A stretch of DNA of 64,000 nt from an uncultured Bacteroidales bacterium (GTDB lineage Bacteria > Bacteroidota > Bacteroidia > Bacteroidales > F082). Below the pieces are notes generated by a model, which saw only the letters and a program-made list of their open reading frames with translations, had not been told where the DNA came from and searched no databases. Below, one piece after another: positions 44,336 through 52,652 of the stretch (positions within the stretch are counted from its first letter, which is position 1; each line of letters begins with the position of its first letter). The translations under genes were made by a program, and so were the position numbers. The DNA is taken from the NCBI GenBank assembly GCA_946184615.1, contig CAMHFN010000001.1, positions 1 to 64,000 of the forward strand, given 5' to 3'.

Positions 44336-45876
44336 CACAGTAGCTTTTGAGTGTTCTGAACCTTCACCGACACCTCGGCAAGCCGTTTCTCACACTTTGT
44401 CAGGTATTTCTTAACCAACTTGATGTCATTGGCAGAGAGAAACAACAGATCGGGATTGGCAAATCGTTCCTGTAATTTCTTCAAGGCAGGAGTCAACTCC
44501 AGATTTAGGATATCCAAAGCCAGTGTTGCCGCATTGTTTTTGCCAAACAATCCCATGTCAGAGGTTGTGTCATCCTCCCTTACCCTCTCAAATCCGTATG
44601 GAATCCTGCCAATGATGATGCCGCCCTTCCACTTCTTTAGTTGGACCTTCCTGACATTGGTAGTGTCGTTCTTTTTGTAATCGAACGGAGCACCCGTATA
44701 GATGGCACGGACTATCCAGGCTTTCTTTTTCTCGTCTCGATACATGATGCCATCCGTGGCTTTATCGATGGAGACATAATCATAATCTGCTTTATAGAAC
44801 AAACACTTTCCGTTGGGAAAATCACGGACACTGTAGTAGAAATAGTCACTCAACGAGAATCGTTCGTTTGACTCTTGTTTACGGCCAACTGGTGCCGATG
44901 CCTTGTGTATCGCTTGATCCACTTCTTTCTCTATCTTGTCCAGTTGATTATCTATAGTGCAGGTCAGACTTTGACAGACGGCATCAATAATCGTTGGAAT
45001 GGCTTCGGACTTGTTCCAAAGGCAATGCATCAGCAATGGGATGTCAGTCAAGTCGATGGCTTTTCGGCCATTGAGGAACGCAGAGGCTTGAAGCAGGTGG
45101 AAACACTTTTTCCAGCGACGGTCTGAGATGTAGTAATCCATGGCGTTCACCTCCTCTTTCTGCGATTCTTCCTTCAGCTTTTTTCGGACATGTGATACGA
45201 CAGTGCAAATCTCATCAGGAATCTGAACCGCATTGATCTCTTGTTGCCATTCTTCGTACTGTGTTTCAGTAATCAAAAGCTCACCTGGCACAGTGACTTC
45301 CGTAACAATTTGCTTACGGATCATCTTGAAGAACTCGGCTTCACTCTGAATGCAGTTGGACACCATGCGAACCAAAAACCTATCCCATAAAGCCTCAAGA
45401 CCTTCGTCTTCAGCCGGCAACTCGTTGCTGGCAGCTATCAAAGCTTTCATTGGCAGGTGCAAGGTTTTGTCGCCATTTTGGAAGATGCGTTCGTTGATGG
45501 CAGTAAGCAGAGCGTTCTGAATTGAAGGGCTGGCCTTCCAGATTTCATCAAGGAATACTATGTGGGCTGTAGGCAGGAATCCTTTCACTACCCTTTCATA
45601 ACGGTCTTCGTTTTTAAGCAGTGATATGGATACAGGACCGAAGATCTCGTCGGGAGTGCTGAATCTCGACATTAGATATTCAAACGACTGGCCATCCTTG
45701 AACGCCAATTTCAACCTTCGAGCGACAAGGCTTTTCGCCGTCCCTGGAGGGCCAAGAAGAAAGATGCTTTCGCCGGCGACAGCACTCAACAAGGCCATCG
45801 CTATGATGTGCTGCTTTTCGTAAACGCTCTCGGATAAATGCCTAAGCAATGCTGATATTTGTATCTTTGCTTCCAT
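44335..45876 (-). CDS. ravA: RavA-like MoxR AAA+ ATPase
   Basis: 513 residues from ATG 45876, since the longer frame runs through the promoter. MoxR/RavA AAA+ features: Walker A GPPGTAKS (42-49), SRFSTPDEIFGPVSI, Walker B VFLDEIWK (107-114), sensor AASNELPAEDEGLEALWDRF. The ~200-residue C-terminal part corresponds in position to the RavA LARA-containing region. Hexameric MoxR ATPases act as chaperones with VWA partners, here the overlapping viaA. First gene behind operator P7, the rightmost of the series. Confidence 0.88.
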   Translation of the reverse strand: MEAKIQISALLRHLSESVYEKQHIIAMALLSAVAGESIFLLGPPGTAKSLVARRLKLAFKDGQSFEYLMSRFSTPDEIFGPVSISLLKNEDRYERVVKGFLPTAHIVFLDEIWKASPSIQNALLTAINERIFQNGDKTLHLPMKALIAASNELPAEDEGLEALWDRFLVRMVSNCIQSEAEFFKMIRKQIVTEVTVPGELLITETQYEEWQQEINAVQIPDEICTVVSHVRKKLKEESQKEEVNAMDYYISDRRWKKCFHLLQASAFLNGRKAIDLTDIPLLMHCLWNKSEAIPTIIDAVCQSLTCTIDNQLDKIEKEVDQAIHKASAPVGRKQESNERFSLSDYFYYSVRDFPNGKCLFYKADYDYVSIDKATDGIMYRDEKKKAWIVRAIYTGAPFDYKKNDTTNVRKVQLKKWKGGIIIGRIPYGFERVREDDTTSDMGLFGKNNAATLALDILNLELTPALKKLQERFANPDLLFLSANDIKLVKKYLTKCEKRLAEVSVKVQNTQKLL

Positions 45877-45894
45877 ATAATTTGTTTTGATGGC

Positions 45895-45935
45895 GCGAAG
45901 AAAAATAACACCTGTGCCAAATTGAAGCATAAGGT
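45895..45935 (-). promoter_or_regulatory. Promoter-operator P7 (most degenerate)
   Basis: Half-sites CACCTGTGC (45909-45917) and GCATAAGGT (45927-45935), spacer CAAATTGAA identical to P2; -7 end GCGAAG at 45895, 14 nt away. Symmetry is partly lost, but position and spacer leave little doubt that it is the same element. Confidence 0.75.
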
Positions 45936-46040
45936 TTAATTCTTGAAGGAAAGTAGTCAGCCAATTGGGGTCTGACCATCTTTTCCTAAACCAATTGTGG
46001 AAACAAGGCTCGATTAATTGATTTAAGGATTTGATTTACA

Positions 46041-46094
46041 ACTCTTTATTAAATAATAAAGAGTGGCAACGGCACAAGGTCGATACCACTCTTT
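46041..46094. terminator. Overlapping hairpins left of the second element
   Basis: ACTCTTTATT and AATAAAGAGT form a 24-nt hairpin (46041-46064), and AAAGAGTGG can alternatively pair with CCACTCTTT (46086-46094). Probably terminates transcription of the leftward gene ending at 46137. The 200 bp from 45936 to 46136 contain nothing else recognised. Confidence 0.5.
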
Positions 46095-46136
46095 GCGTTA
46101 TATTGAAAAAGGATGCGTTTGCTTATTGATTATTAG

Positions 46137-46949
46137 TTAGTTGGCGACTGTAGCATTACAGTTCCCCTTTTGAACCATTCTTTGATACGCAGCCTTGCAC
46201 CATGCTTTGGGTTCCAGAATACGCGTTAAATCACACTTCTCATCTCTTACAATGATAACGTTGGGAAGCTTGACATCAATTGCAGTTGCCGGTGAACCGT
46301 ACTTCTCGACTATCTGATTGCCATAGAGTCGGTTGATGGCAGCTTCAATCTTGGCGAGGTTTGTCCTAACGGAGCTTTTCAATTCCCCCGTGTTTGTTTT
46401 TTTGCCGTGCCGTCCCGGAACAATATAGCCGATCTGCTCATCTCCCGGCAGGTCGATAAGGAGAACGCTCGCTTTTCCAATTTCATGTACCAGACAATCT
46501 GAATATGGAATATCCGAATATTCAAAGCGTCCAATCTTTGAGTCGGATATGAGATCGACAAGGTAGGCCAGCTGGTATTTTACCTCGTTGAAGCTAGAGG
46601 TACGGTACCTGTCGCTGCACATCAATGATGACAGGCGCTTGTCTTCCGCTTTTAGCGCAACGTATAAGATTTCGGCCGCCTTGTCCCCTTCACTGGCTTT
46701 GTGGGCAAGGAAGTACTTGACTCTTTTAGTACCGATGCCGCACATTGTAGCCCTTTTGACAAACAACTCCTCTAGCAGGTCCGCCTGTTGGAGGGCAAAC
46801 GTGTTCTTGGTCCAAAACAGACGGTCAAACATCGCCTTCGTTGTATCATCATCAGAAATGAAGTGGCTCTCTGCCTTTGAAGAGAAGACCGCATTTAAAA
46901 CCATGTTTTCAGAATTGTTTTGCAAATTATTTTGAATGAATTTTTTCAT
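46137..46949 (-). CDS. Unknown protein of the second element (270 aa)
   Basis: Start at ATG 46949 (MKKFIQNNLQNNSENMVLN), preferred because the longer frame passes through an AT-rich untranslated stretch. 270 residues with no recognised domain; ends with a charged region and CNATVAN. Probably an element gene of replication or maintenance type. Separated from the next gene by a strong hairpin. Confidence 0.55.
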   Translation of the reverse strand: MKKFIQNNLQNNSENMVLNAVFSSKAESHFISDDDTTKAMFDRLFWTKNTFALQQADLLEELFVKRATMCGIGTKRVKYFLAHKASEGDKAAEILYVALKAEDKRLSSLMCSDRYRTSSFNEVKYQLAYLVDLISDSKIGRFEYSDIPYSDCLVHEIGKASVLLIDLPGDEQIGYIVPGRHGKKTNTGELKSSVRTNLAKIEAAINRLYGNQIVEKYGSPATAIDVKLPNVIIVRDEKCDLTRILEPKAWCKAAYQRMVQKGNCNATVAN

Positions 46950-47049
46950 TTCCAGTAATAATTTTTTGATTAAACTAATGTGAATTAAACACTTAAAACT
47001 TAAACTTTTTGAACCGCATCCTATATAATACATGAAAGAACACTTTGAA

Positions 47050-47079
47050 ACTGTCCGCCCCTCCATGGAGGCGGACAGT
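47050..47079. terminator. Strong hairpin between element genes
   Basis: ACTGTCCGCC (47050-47059) pairs with GGCGGACAGT (47070-47079). It lies 10 bp beyond the stop of the gene at 47090 and likely ends its transcript, though a clear T-run is missing on the leftward side. Confidence 0.5.
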
Positions 47080-47089
47080 ATGGGCAGGT

Positions 47090-47629
47090 TTAGCCCACCA
47101 CTGAGTGTAATTCCCTAGACCTGTCTTTGACCAAGTTCTTAGCGAAGACCAAGAAATTATTGTAAGCACACTTCTTGGGGTGCTGCTCCATAATATACAG
47201 TATACCGACATCCTTACCATTACGCAGCCTTTTACTAGCGTGCGTAAAACAATAGTACAACACCTTGCCCGTTATCACATACTTGAAGCACAAACTATTT
47301 TCCTGCCCCTTATAATCCATATACAACCTACCGAACTCCTTACAATACTTCGAGCCCTTCCGATCACCCAAACCCAACTCATCCACCTCCTTTATTCTTA
47401 ACAACACATACCAATACTCCTGACCATTAATATCCAACTTCTCATACCAAACATCATCTTCCCTTACAATACCCAAACTCTTTATTTCAAAACTTCCACC
47501 TCCAAACACCTTATACATTTTTAACATTCTCAAATTCACAAAATTCTTTTCTCTTTTTACATTTTTACCATCATTTTCAATCTTCATACTAAATCTAATT
47601 TCTTCATCAAATTTTTTTAATTTATTCAT
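47090..47629 (-). CDS. Unknown protein of the second element (179 aa)
   Basis: 179 residues (MNKLKKFDEEIRFSMKIEND at the start), basic, aromatic-rich, no family recognised. Codon use is unusual: the coding strand is strikingly purine/T-rich and C-poor at its 5' end, matching the adjacent extreme AT tract. It lies downstream of a promoter region that resembles that of the integrase at 55382. Confidence 0.5.
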   Translation of the reverse strand: MNKLKKFDEEIRFSMKIENDGKNVKREKNFVNLRMLKMYKVFGGGSFEIKSLGIVREDDVWYEKLDINGQEYWYVLLRIKEVDELGLGDRKGSKYCKEFGRLYMDYKGQENSLCFKYVITGKVLYYCFTHASKRLRNGKDVGILYIMEQHPKKCAYNNFLVFAKNLVKDRSRELHSVVG

Positions 47630-47635
47630 AATCAA

Positions 47636-47720
47636 TTTTTTTAATTAATTAATTATTTATTTTAATTTTATAATTTTATAATTTTATATTTAAAATATTT
47701 TATTATTATATTTTCCATAT
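47636..47720. repeat. Extreme A/T tract
   Basis: About 85 bp almost free of G and C (TTAATTAATTAATTATTTAT and TTTTATAATTTTATAATTTT runs). Probably the long leader or promoter region of the 179-residue gene; AT tracts of this kind also occur at replication origins and nucleoid-protein binding sites. Confidence 0.5.
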
Positions 47721-47772
47721 AATCAATTTCATTCTATTTTAAATATATGAAAAAGAAAATTATTCAGAAAAT
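47712..47772 (-). promoter_or_regulatory. Leader repeat shared with the integrase gene (copy 1)
   Basis: CCATATAAT ... TCTATTTTAAATATATGAAA ... TTCAGAAAATG. The same order occurs at 55379-55440 in front of the integrase, including the CAT of its start codon. Suggests a duplicated promoter/leader, and possible common control, in this element. Confidence 0.5.
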
Positions 47773-47815
47773 GAATCGGGTATTATCTTGGAAAAAAGTT
47801 GGCATAGCACCGCTA

Positions 47816-47846
47816 GGGGAATCCGACCAATCGTTCCGGATTCCCC
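47816..47846. terminator. Hairpin between the 431-aa gene and the AT tract
   Basis: GGGGAATCCG (47816-47825) pairs with CGGATTCCCC (47837-47846). It follows the stop of the polymerase-like gene at 47887 and probably acts as its terminator. Confidence 0.55.
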
Positions 47847-47886
47847 ATCGGGGCACTAGTTAACATCACCTCATTGGTATCCTCTA

Positions 47887-49182
47887 CTACTTCATGAACA
47901 CGCTCTCGAACTCACCCTTTACCGAGTTCCAGATTTCACTTGCCGCACGGCTGTCTTCTTCTGACACGTACACTGCATCGTGAAGCCATTCGTAGCGGAT
48001 GTTCCCGGCGGAAAGTTTCTCGCAGACCCGACTCATGAAGTCAGTTTCAATCCACGCCAATCGGTTCTGCATCTGCTTTTGGCCAAGCATCCAGTCACGT
48101 ACCGCAGGGAACTTTTGCTTGAAGTACAGGTCAATGTCCTCGATTCGCTTCTTGTTTCCGCCTTTTCTGTTACGGTACCGCTGGAATTTTTCCTTGATCT
48201 CCTCTCTTGATGCGCCAGGCAGTGTGTCAACAGCATCGTCGTACAGCCTACCTGATTTCACCAGCCCGTAATACGAGGTTTTGTCGGCTTCGGAAATGGT
48301 GTCGGGAAGCAGCGCGAGCATGAAGTAAAACATGGCGTTGTGCATATCCAGCTCATGTGTCAAGCCAAGGGGCTCAAGGTAACTCTTCCTTTCGCCCCCT
48401 TTCTTCGAGCAGTGGATGGCACCGCCATACCACCTGCCTTTCTTGAAATACGCCCTGCAATCCGGATGGCGAAGCCAGTTAACCGGATAAACGCTACTCT
48501 CCGCATTAAAACCAGGCTCGTAAATCGGATTGTCGAAGTGTTTGAAAATAATACTACTATCTAATTGTGTATCAGTGAGTAAAGAATTATTTTCACCCGT
48601 ATAAAATGCCGTATGGGGGGAGGGGGAGGAATTATTATATACCTTATTATTAATATACACAGGAGAATTTTTATTGAAACACTCAACCAAGTAATTCTCC
48701 ATGTCAAGACCATCGTATCCGACACTGAACCTCACCCAGAAATCTCCCCGGGACTTTTCAGGGACACCGTCGAAACACTTGAAGGCACGCTCCAGCAACT
48801 CGTAAGAGTTGAAAGAAATGAAGTTTGACTTGCCATCCAGGAACCGGTGCAGCGAGTCAAGATGGTCGGCGGCGAGTATCAGGAACGCAAAGTTGCGGTA
48901 CTTCGCGATGCACTTTTTTATCGTCCTCTCGCAAACGCCAGTGAACTTCGCCATGTCCGATACACTGAGCGCGGTGATCTTGTCATCGAAACCCGAGAAC
49001 ACCAGAAACAATGAAACGAGCCTGGCGAACGTCTCACCTCCGATTCTCCTCAAGTACCAATACAACCTGCAGTTGACACTGAGCACGCAATGCTCCTTGT
49101 ACAAGTTCAACTTGACATACTCCTTCAGCCGTCTCAACCACAGCGACGACGGTGAAAGATAGAATTCCACTGGGGCGTTCAT
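47887..49182 (-). CDS. Replication-type protein, possibly a divergent family-A polymerase
   Basis: 431 residues. The C-terminal half shows a polymerase-like succession: LDMHNAMFYFMLALL (like motif A), YYGLVKSGRLYDDAV, a basic helix (KEKFQRYRNRKGGNKKR), WIETDFMSRVCEKL and WLHDAVYVSEED (like the HDE motif C of family-A polymerases). The N-terminal half contains a helix-turn-helix-like part (DMAKFTGVCERTIKKCIAKY). Together this looks like an initiator/replicative protein of a plasmid or phage-like element. The assignment is by eye and tentative. It overlaps the 79-residue gene upstream by 4 bp. Confidence 0.5.
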   Translation of the reverse strand: MNAPVEFYLSPSSLWLRRLKEYVKLNLYKEHCVLSVNCRLYWYLRRIGGETFARLVSLFLVFSGFDDKITALSVSDMAKFTGVCERTIKKCIAKYRNFAFLILAADHLDSLHRFLDGKSNFISFNSYELLERAFKCFDGVPEKSRGDFWVRFSVGYDGLDMENYLVECFNKNSPVYINNKVYNNSSPSPHTAFYTGENNSLLTDTQLDSSIIFKHFDNPIYEPGFNAESSVYPVNWLRHPDCRAYFKKGRWYGGAIHCSKKGGERKSYLEPLGLTHELDMHNAMFYFMLALLPDTISEADKTSYYGLVKSGRLYDDAVDTLPGASREEIKEKFQRYRNRKGGNKKRIEDIDLYFKQKFPAVRDWMLGQKQMQNRLAWIETDFMSRVCEKLSAGNIRYEWLHDAVYVSEEDSRAASEIWNSVKGEFESVFMK

Positions 49183-49418
49183 TTACATGAGCGGTGATTT
49201 TTACGCTTGGCGCTCCTACCGGGACCAACGTTGTCCGGATCACCCGCCCTCATGCGGTTTAAGTACCGGTCCATGTCGGTATTCTCAGGAAGCCCTAACT
49301 CCTCTTTCATCACATCTCGGAAATCTCTTACCAGAAAAAATTTCGCATCTATATTTACACTTTTCTCTTTCATTTTCAACAAGTTAGTTTTTGAAAATAC
49401 ATTCTCGTTATTTTTCAT
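49179..49418 (-). CDS. Small basic protein (79 aa)
   Basis: 79 residues with a basic C-terminus (GPGRSAKRKNHRSC), no family recognised. Its stop overlaps the start of the polymerase-like gene, so they are coupled; a partner in replication is plausible but unproven. Confidence 0.55.
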   Translation of the reverse strand: MKNNENVFSKTNLLKMKEKSVNIDAKFFLVRDFRDVMKEELGLPENTDMDRYLNRMRAGDPDNVGPGRSAKRKNHRSCK

Positions 49419-49438
49419 TTTTTTATTTGTTTTTTTGA

Positions 49439-49687
49439 TTAGACGAAAAGGACAATCTTACGCCCTTTGCGCACATCGACCAGCAGAGCGAGCAAAGCGA
49501 ACCTTACTGTTTCACCGGCATGAAGGTCAAGAAGCTCCGCCAGGACATTCTCATCCAACGCGTATCCGTCTTTCCTCTTCACGCAGCTATTTGTAATCCG
49601 ATCCGCCCACTCCTCCGGAAGATCAACACAGTCTTCCCACCTAACCTTGTTAGCCGACACTCTAGCCACTCTGTATGTCTTTCTCAT
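49439..49687 (-). CDS. Small protein of unknown function (82 aa)
   Basis: Starts at ATG 49687 (MRKTYRVARVSANKVRWEDC); an in-frame ATG 63 bp upstream would add a low-complexity segment and is less likely. 82 residues, no family recognised. Part of the leftward run 50360-47887. Confidence 0.5.
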   Translation of the reverse strand: MRKTYRVARVSANKVRWEDCVDLPEEWADRITNSCVKRKDGYALDENVLAELLDLHAGETVRFALLALLVDVRKGRKIVLFV

Positions 49688-49757
49688 ATAAGTCAAAGTT
49701 GGGGTGCGGCCTTGGGAGCCGCCTCCCCGAACAGTTCTATTTGCGTACACGACGCTT

Positions 49758-50360
49758 TTACATGTCGTCGTATTTCTGATTGCTTACAAACAACTTGTCT
49801 GAACTGAATATCTTTTCATTATTCAAACAGGTGACTTCTTCCGTTATAGGGCTAAACATGCGCTTCTCGAGATCATCCAAACTGGGGCCGATTATCAAAT
49901 GACACTCGTCATCTTCCACACCCAACATGCATTGCAACTTCTCAAAGGTCCATGCCAATCTATTGTCCGGTATACAGTCTTCAAAGTCATTATAGAAGCG
50001 CCTTAGGACCCGTCTAATGTACTGGTCCAATACCAGATCTCCAAAAATTTCGTCAAGCGTAATGCCGCTTGCCGTGAGGTGGTTCAGCCTTTCATTGAGC
50101 TGGGCCTCCATCTCTTTCCATTCGGGTAGGAACCCCGAAAAATCGCCGTTCTCGTCTGGCTCGCTGTTTTTACACTTGCCAAATGGGCATAAACAAAAGA
50201 ATGACTCAATGCGGTTGCCTTTGTAATAGATGTCTGCATTGACCTCATAGAGGGCGTTCTCACAATGGTTGGTTAAAGTGTTCACAGAGCTCTCAACCCT
50301 TAAAACTTTTACTGTAAAATCGGACTTTTTTACTTTGTCTGTTTCGTAATGTCTTTTCAT
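49758..50360 (-). CDS. Unknown protein, paralogue of the one at 53282 (200 aa)
   Basis: 200 residues. It shares with the rightward gene at 53282-53995 the N-terminal motif KSDFTVKV, then a matching middle (YYKGNRIESF against DYKGTPVDIV, and LDEIFGDLVLDQYIRR against YEELFGEELLYRYASK). The two paralogues lie on opposite strands on either side of the serine recombinase. Acidic, cytosolic, function unknown. Confidence 0.6.
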   Translation of the reverse strand: MKRHYETDKVKKSDFTVKVLRVESSVNTLTNHCENALYEVNADIYYKGNRIESFFCLCPFGKCKNSEPDENGDFSGFLPEWKEMEAQLNERLNHLTASGITLDEIFGDLVLDQYIRRVLRRFYNDFEDCIPDNRLAWTFEKLQCMLGVEDDECHLIIGPSLDDLEKRMFSPITEEVTCLNNEKIFSSDKLFVSNQKYDDM

Positions 50361-50416
50361 ACTTTTGAAATTAATTTTTAATGATTAAATGCCATTCTTA
50401 CATATTATTATTTGAA

Positions 50417-50707
50417 TTACACATAGGCATAGGCCTCATAGTGATTGTGTTTTAAAAACTCCTCAAGATCCTTGGCGGAATAATAATAGGTGGATCCCAC
50501 CTGTGAATACCCAATGTATCCGTTGTTACGCCACTTCTTCAATGTCGCAGACGAGACATCCAGCAACTTGAGCATTTCCTCATTCGTGTACACCTCTTTT
50601 TTACCCAGCTTCAGGCTCCCGACTTTCTTGATTAAACTATCGAGATGGGCCAGAATAGTTTCTTCGTTGGTCATATACTCTTTATTATTTTTAATTTTTT
50701 CACTCAT
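50417..50707 (-). CDS. HTH_17 (excisionase-like) protein, paralogue of the one at 2312
   Basis: 96 residues from ATG 50707 (ATG 50674 is an alternative). The helix-turn-helix part is almost the same as in the 2312 gene: YTNEEMLKLLDVSSATLKKW, then RNNGYIGYSQVGSTYYYS and the AYAY ending. An N-terminal helical segment differs. Likely controls excision or gene expression of the second element. Confidence 0.75.
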   Translation of the reverse strand: MSEKIKNNKEYMTNEETILAHLDSLIKKVGSLKLGKKEVYTNEEMLKLLDVSSATLKKWRNNGYIGYSQVGSTYYYSAKDLEEFLKHNHYEAYAYV

Positions 50708-50891
50708 TTTATTAATTATATCGCCCGGCATGCATTTCGATTAAATGAATGATTCGCTAGTCATCAATCTTTTATGGCTTCCCAAAATTCTTATCGGAAA
50801 TATTTCATTCTTAAGCGTTTACGGTATCCGTTTTTCTCTTATCTTCACGGAGACAAGACAACAAAACTCATGTGATTGGAAACCAAGCACT

Positions 50892-51272
50892 ATGGCAAAC
50901 GTAAACGACTACCGTAACATGAACCCGATCATCGCGGGCGCCCTGGCGGAGAGGAATTTCGAGCTCCTGATGGAAGAGTTGCAGCCCGGCTACGAGCGCT
51001 GCTCCACCTTCGCTGCTGATTTCGCCATCGCGGACTCCTTCGGCAAGGCCGGTGTCAAGGACACCTTCTTCCGGGCCTTCAACGAGTGGAAGGAACACTC
51101 GCACATGATGGCCGAGATGGCGCTGGTGCTGAACCACAACATCTGGCGATACTACGAGACGGACCCCGGACTGGCCCAGGTCTATGACGAATGCTGGAGG
51201 CAGGCCGACGAGTACTGCATGGAGCATTACCAGGGCGACGACCTTGACTGGTACATACGGGTCACCGACTGA
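50892..51272 (+). CDS. Unknown element protein (126 aa)
   Basis: Start ATG 50892 (MANVNDYRNMNPIIAGALAE), just after a more AT-rich upstream part that does not look coding. 126 residues, helical, acidic, noticeably more GC-rich than the surrounding genes, with histidine and tryptophan motifs (HNIWRYYE). No family recognised. Followed by a strong terminator. Confidence 0.6.
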   Translation: MANVNDYRNMNPIIAGALAERNFELLMEELQPGYERCSTFAADFAIADSFGKAGVKDTFFRAFNEWKEHSHMMAEMALVLNHNIWRYYETDPGLAQVYDECWRQADEYCMEHYQGDDLDWYIRVTD

Positions 51273-51315
51273 CGCCTTCCGCATCCGAGACAGGCGATTC
51301 CTACCTTATGACAAG

Positions 51316-51365
51316 CCCCTACACCCTTCAACAACAAATCGAGAGGGTGCAGGGGGTGATCTTTT
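51316..51365 (+). terminator. Intrinsic terminator after the 126-aa gene
   Basis: CCCCTACACCCT (51316-51327) pairs with AGGGTGCAGGGG (51344-51355), followed by TGATCTTTTT. Confidence 0.75.
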
Positions 51366-51392
51366 TAATAAAAGCAACTACAAATATACCCC

Positions 51393-51520
51393 CAAAAAGT
51401 CCCGTTGGAATTTTCAATGTTTTTCCGATCCGGAAAATTAGGTTCGGATCGAAATGGATATCAGTTTCTTGCAGCTTCCTTCGCGATTAATCCAAGCAAA
51501 GCTCCGCTGGGACTTTCCGC
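51393..51520. repeat. Recombinase-associated repeats R1 and R2
   Basis: R1 (51393-51414) is, read leftward, AAAATTCCAACGGGACTTTT; R2 (51501-51520) is GCTCCGCTGGGACTTTCCGC read rightward. The motif TTCC-A-CGGGACTT recurs at R3 and R4 on the other side of the serine recombinase gene. Possible crossover or accessory sites, or iterons. Confidence 0.5.
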
Positions 51521-51677
51521 TGCGAAACAGTGTTTGCGCAGTGTCCGGACCGTGGAGTATAGTGAAATTATTTTCCACGGTTTCCGCCGATCGGGAACCA
51601 GAATCTGCTATATTCGCCATGAAACAACAAGAACACGTGTTCAAAACAAAACGTGTTCAAATAATATTGGAAAGAGT

Positions 51678-52382
51678 ATGAATACACAAGAAGAAACGTT
51701 GCCGAATCAGTCTTTGACTTATTTGAGCGCGGTTATCTTTGCCAGGGTGTCTTCGGAGTCGGACAGGCAGAACACCGACAGGCAGATCGCCGAGCTCATG
51801 GACTATGCGGACAGGAACCGGCTCAATGTCGAAAAGGTTTTCAGCGAGCACATCTCAGGTGCCAAGAAGAACGAGGAACGCCCCACTTTGTGCGAATGCC
51901 TGGAGTATTGCCGGGTCAACAAGATCCACACCTTATTAATAAACGCCCTCGACCGCCTTGGCCGTAACGTTGACGAGGTGCTGGCCAACGTGAAGTACTG
52001 CAAGGACAACGGCATCAACATCTACTTCCAGAAGGAGAACCTGAACATCTTTCAGCCTGACGGGACCAAGAACCCGTTCCTCAACATCTTCATCAGCGTG
52101 TTGGGGACCTGCGCCGAACTGGAGAGAAGCAGTATCGCCTACAGGCTGGCCACGGGAAGGAAACGCTATGTGGAGAACGGTGGCAAGCTCGGTCGCAAGT
52201 CTGGGTATCGCAAGAGCCATGAAAGGAAGATGGAGGAGCACAAGGACATCGTCATATACCTGCGCAAGGGCTACCCAGTGCGCGACGTGGCCAAGCTGAC
52301 CGGCAAGGGCATCAGTACGGTAATGAGGATCAAGAAGGAGATGAATCTGGAACCGGCAAGCGGCAGAAAGGAGGAGGCATGA
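51678..52382 (+). CDS. Serine recombinase (resolvase/invertase family)
   Basis: 234 residues from ATG 51678; the longer frame upstream is non-coding. The catalytic domain shows IFARVSS with Ser25 as nucleophile, then ISGAKKNEERP and LLINALDRLGRN; a C-terminal helix-turn-helix follows (YPVRDVAKLTGKGISTVMRI). This is the small resolvase/DNA-invertase type. The flanking copies of TTCCAACGGGACTT-type motifs are candidate target sites. It overlaps the next gene by 4 bp or less. Confidence 0.88.
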   Translation: MNTQEETLPNQSLTYLSAVIFARVSSESDRQNTDRQIAELMDYADRNRLNVEKVFSEHISGAKKNEERPTLCECLEYCRVNKIHTLLINALDRLGRNVDEVLANVKYCKDNGINIYFQKENLNIFQPDGTKNPFLNIFISVLGTCAELERSSIAYRLATGRKRYVENGGKLGRKSGYRKSHERKMEEHKDIVIYLRKGYPVRDVAKLTGKGISTVMRIKKEMNLEPASGRKEEA

Positions 52383-52567
52383 TGGATCCCAAGAAACCGA
52401 CATTCAAGTGCTGCATCTGCAGGAAGGTCAAAGAGGGTTACGGCAACAACCCTAATCCCTACCTGTTCCGAGGCCGCTGCTGCGACGAATGCAACAGGCG
52501 CTATGTGATCCCGCTGAGGTACATGCTCTTGACCCAAAACAGGGACCAGGAAACCCCAGATAAATAA
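52382..52567 (+). CDS. Small zinc-ribbon-like protein (61 aa)
   Basis: 61 residues (start at 52382, or 52379 with one more Met). Cysteine pattern FKCCICRKVKEGYGNNPNPY then CCDECNRRYVIP, giving two CxxC-like knuckles. Very similar small proteins are frequent in phages and mobile elements; function unknown. Coupled to the serine recombinase. Confidence 0.65.
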   Translation: MDPKKPTFKCCICRKVKEGYGNNPNPYLFRGRCCDECNRRYVIPLRYMLLTQNRDQETPDK

Positions 52568-52620
52568 AAAAGAGCGCTGATTTCAGTTCTCGTTGTTTTT
52601 CATATTACATATATAATTTC

Positions 52621-52652
52621 ACCGGCATCGCTCAGGCGGCGCCGGTTTTTTT
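52621..52652 (+). terminator. Intrinsic terminator after the recombinase operon
   Basis: ACCGGC (52621-52626) pairs with GCCGGT (52640-52645), followed by a run of T. Confidence 0.7.

Noticed and set aside
27636-45935. The palindromes P1-P7 as ordinary terminators of the upstream genes
   Set aside because: They lack T-runs, two are partly asymmetric, P1 overlaps a stop codon, and all keep exactly 14 nt to a -7 box of the next gene; these are features of an operator.
48613-48630. G-rich run (GGGGGGAGGGGGAGG) as a phase-variable tract
   Set aside because: It encodes a plausible Ser-Pro-Ser-Pro linker in frame, and the G run is interrupted; no sign of frame change.
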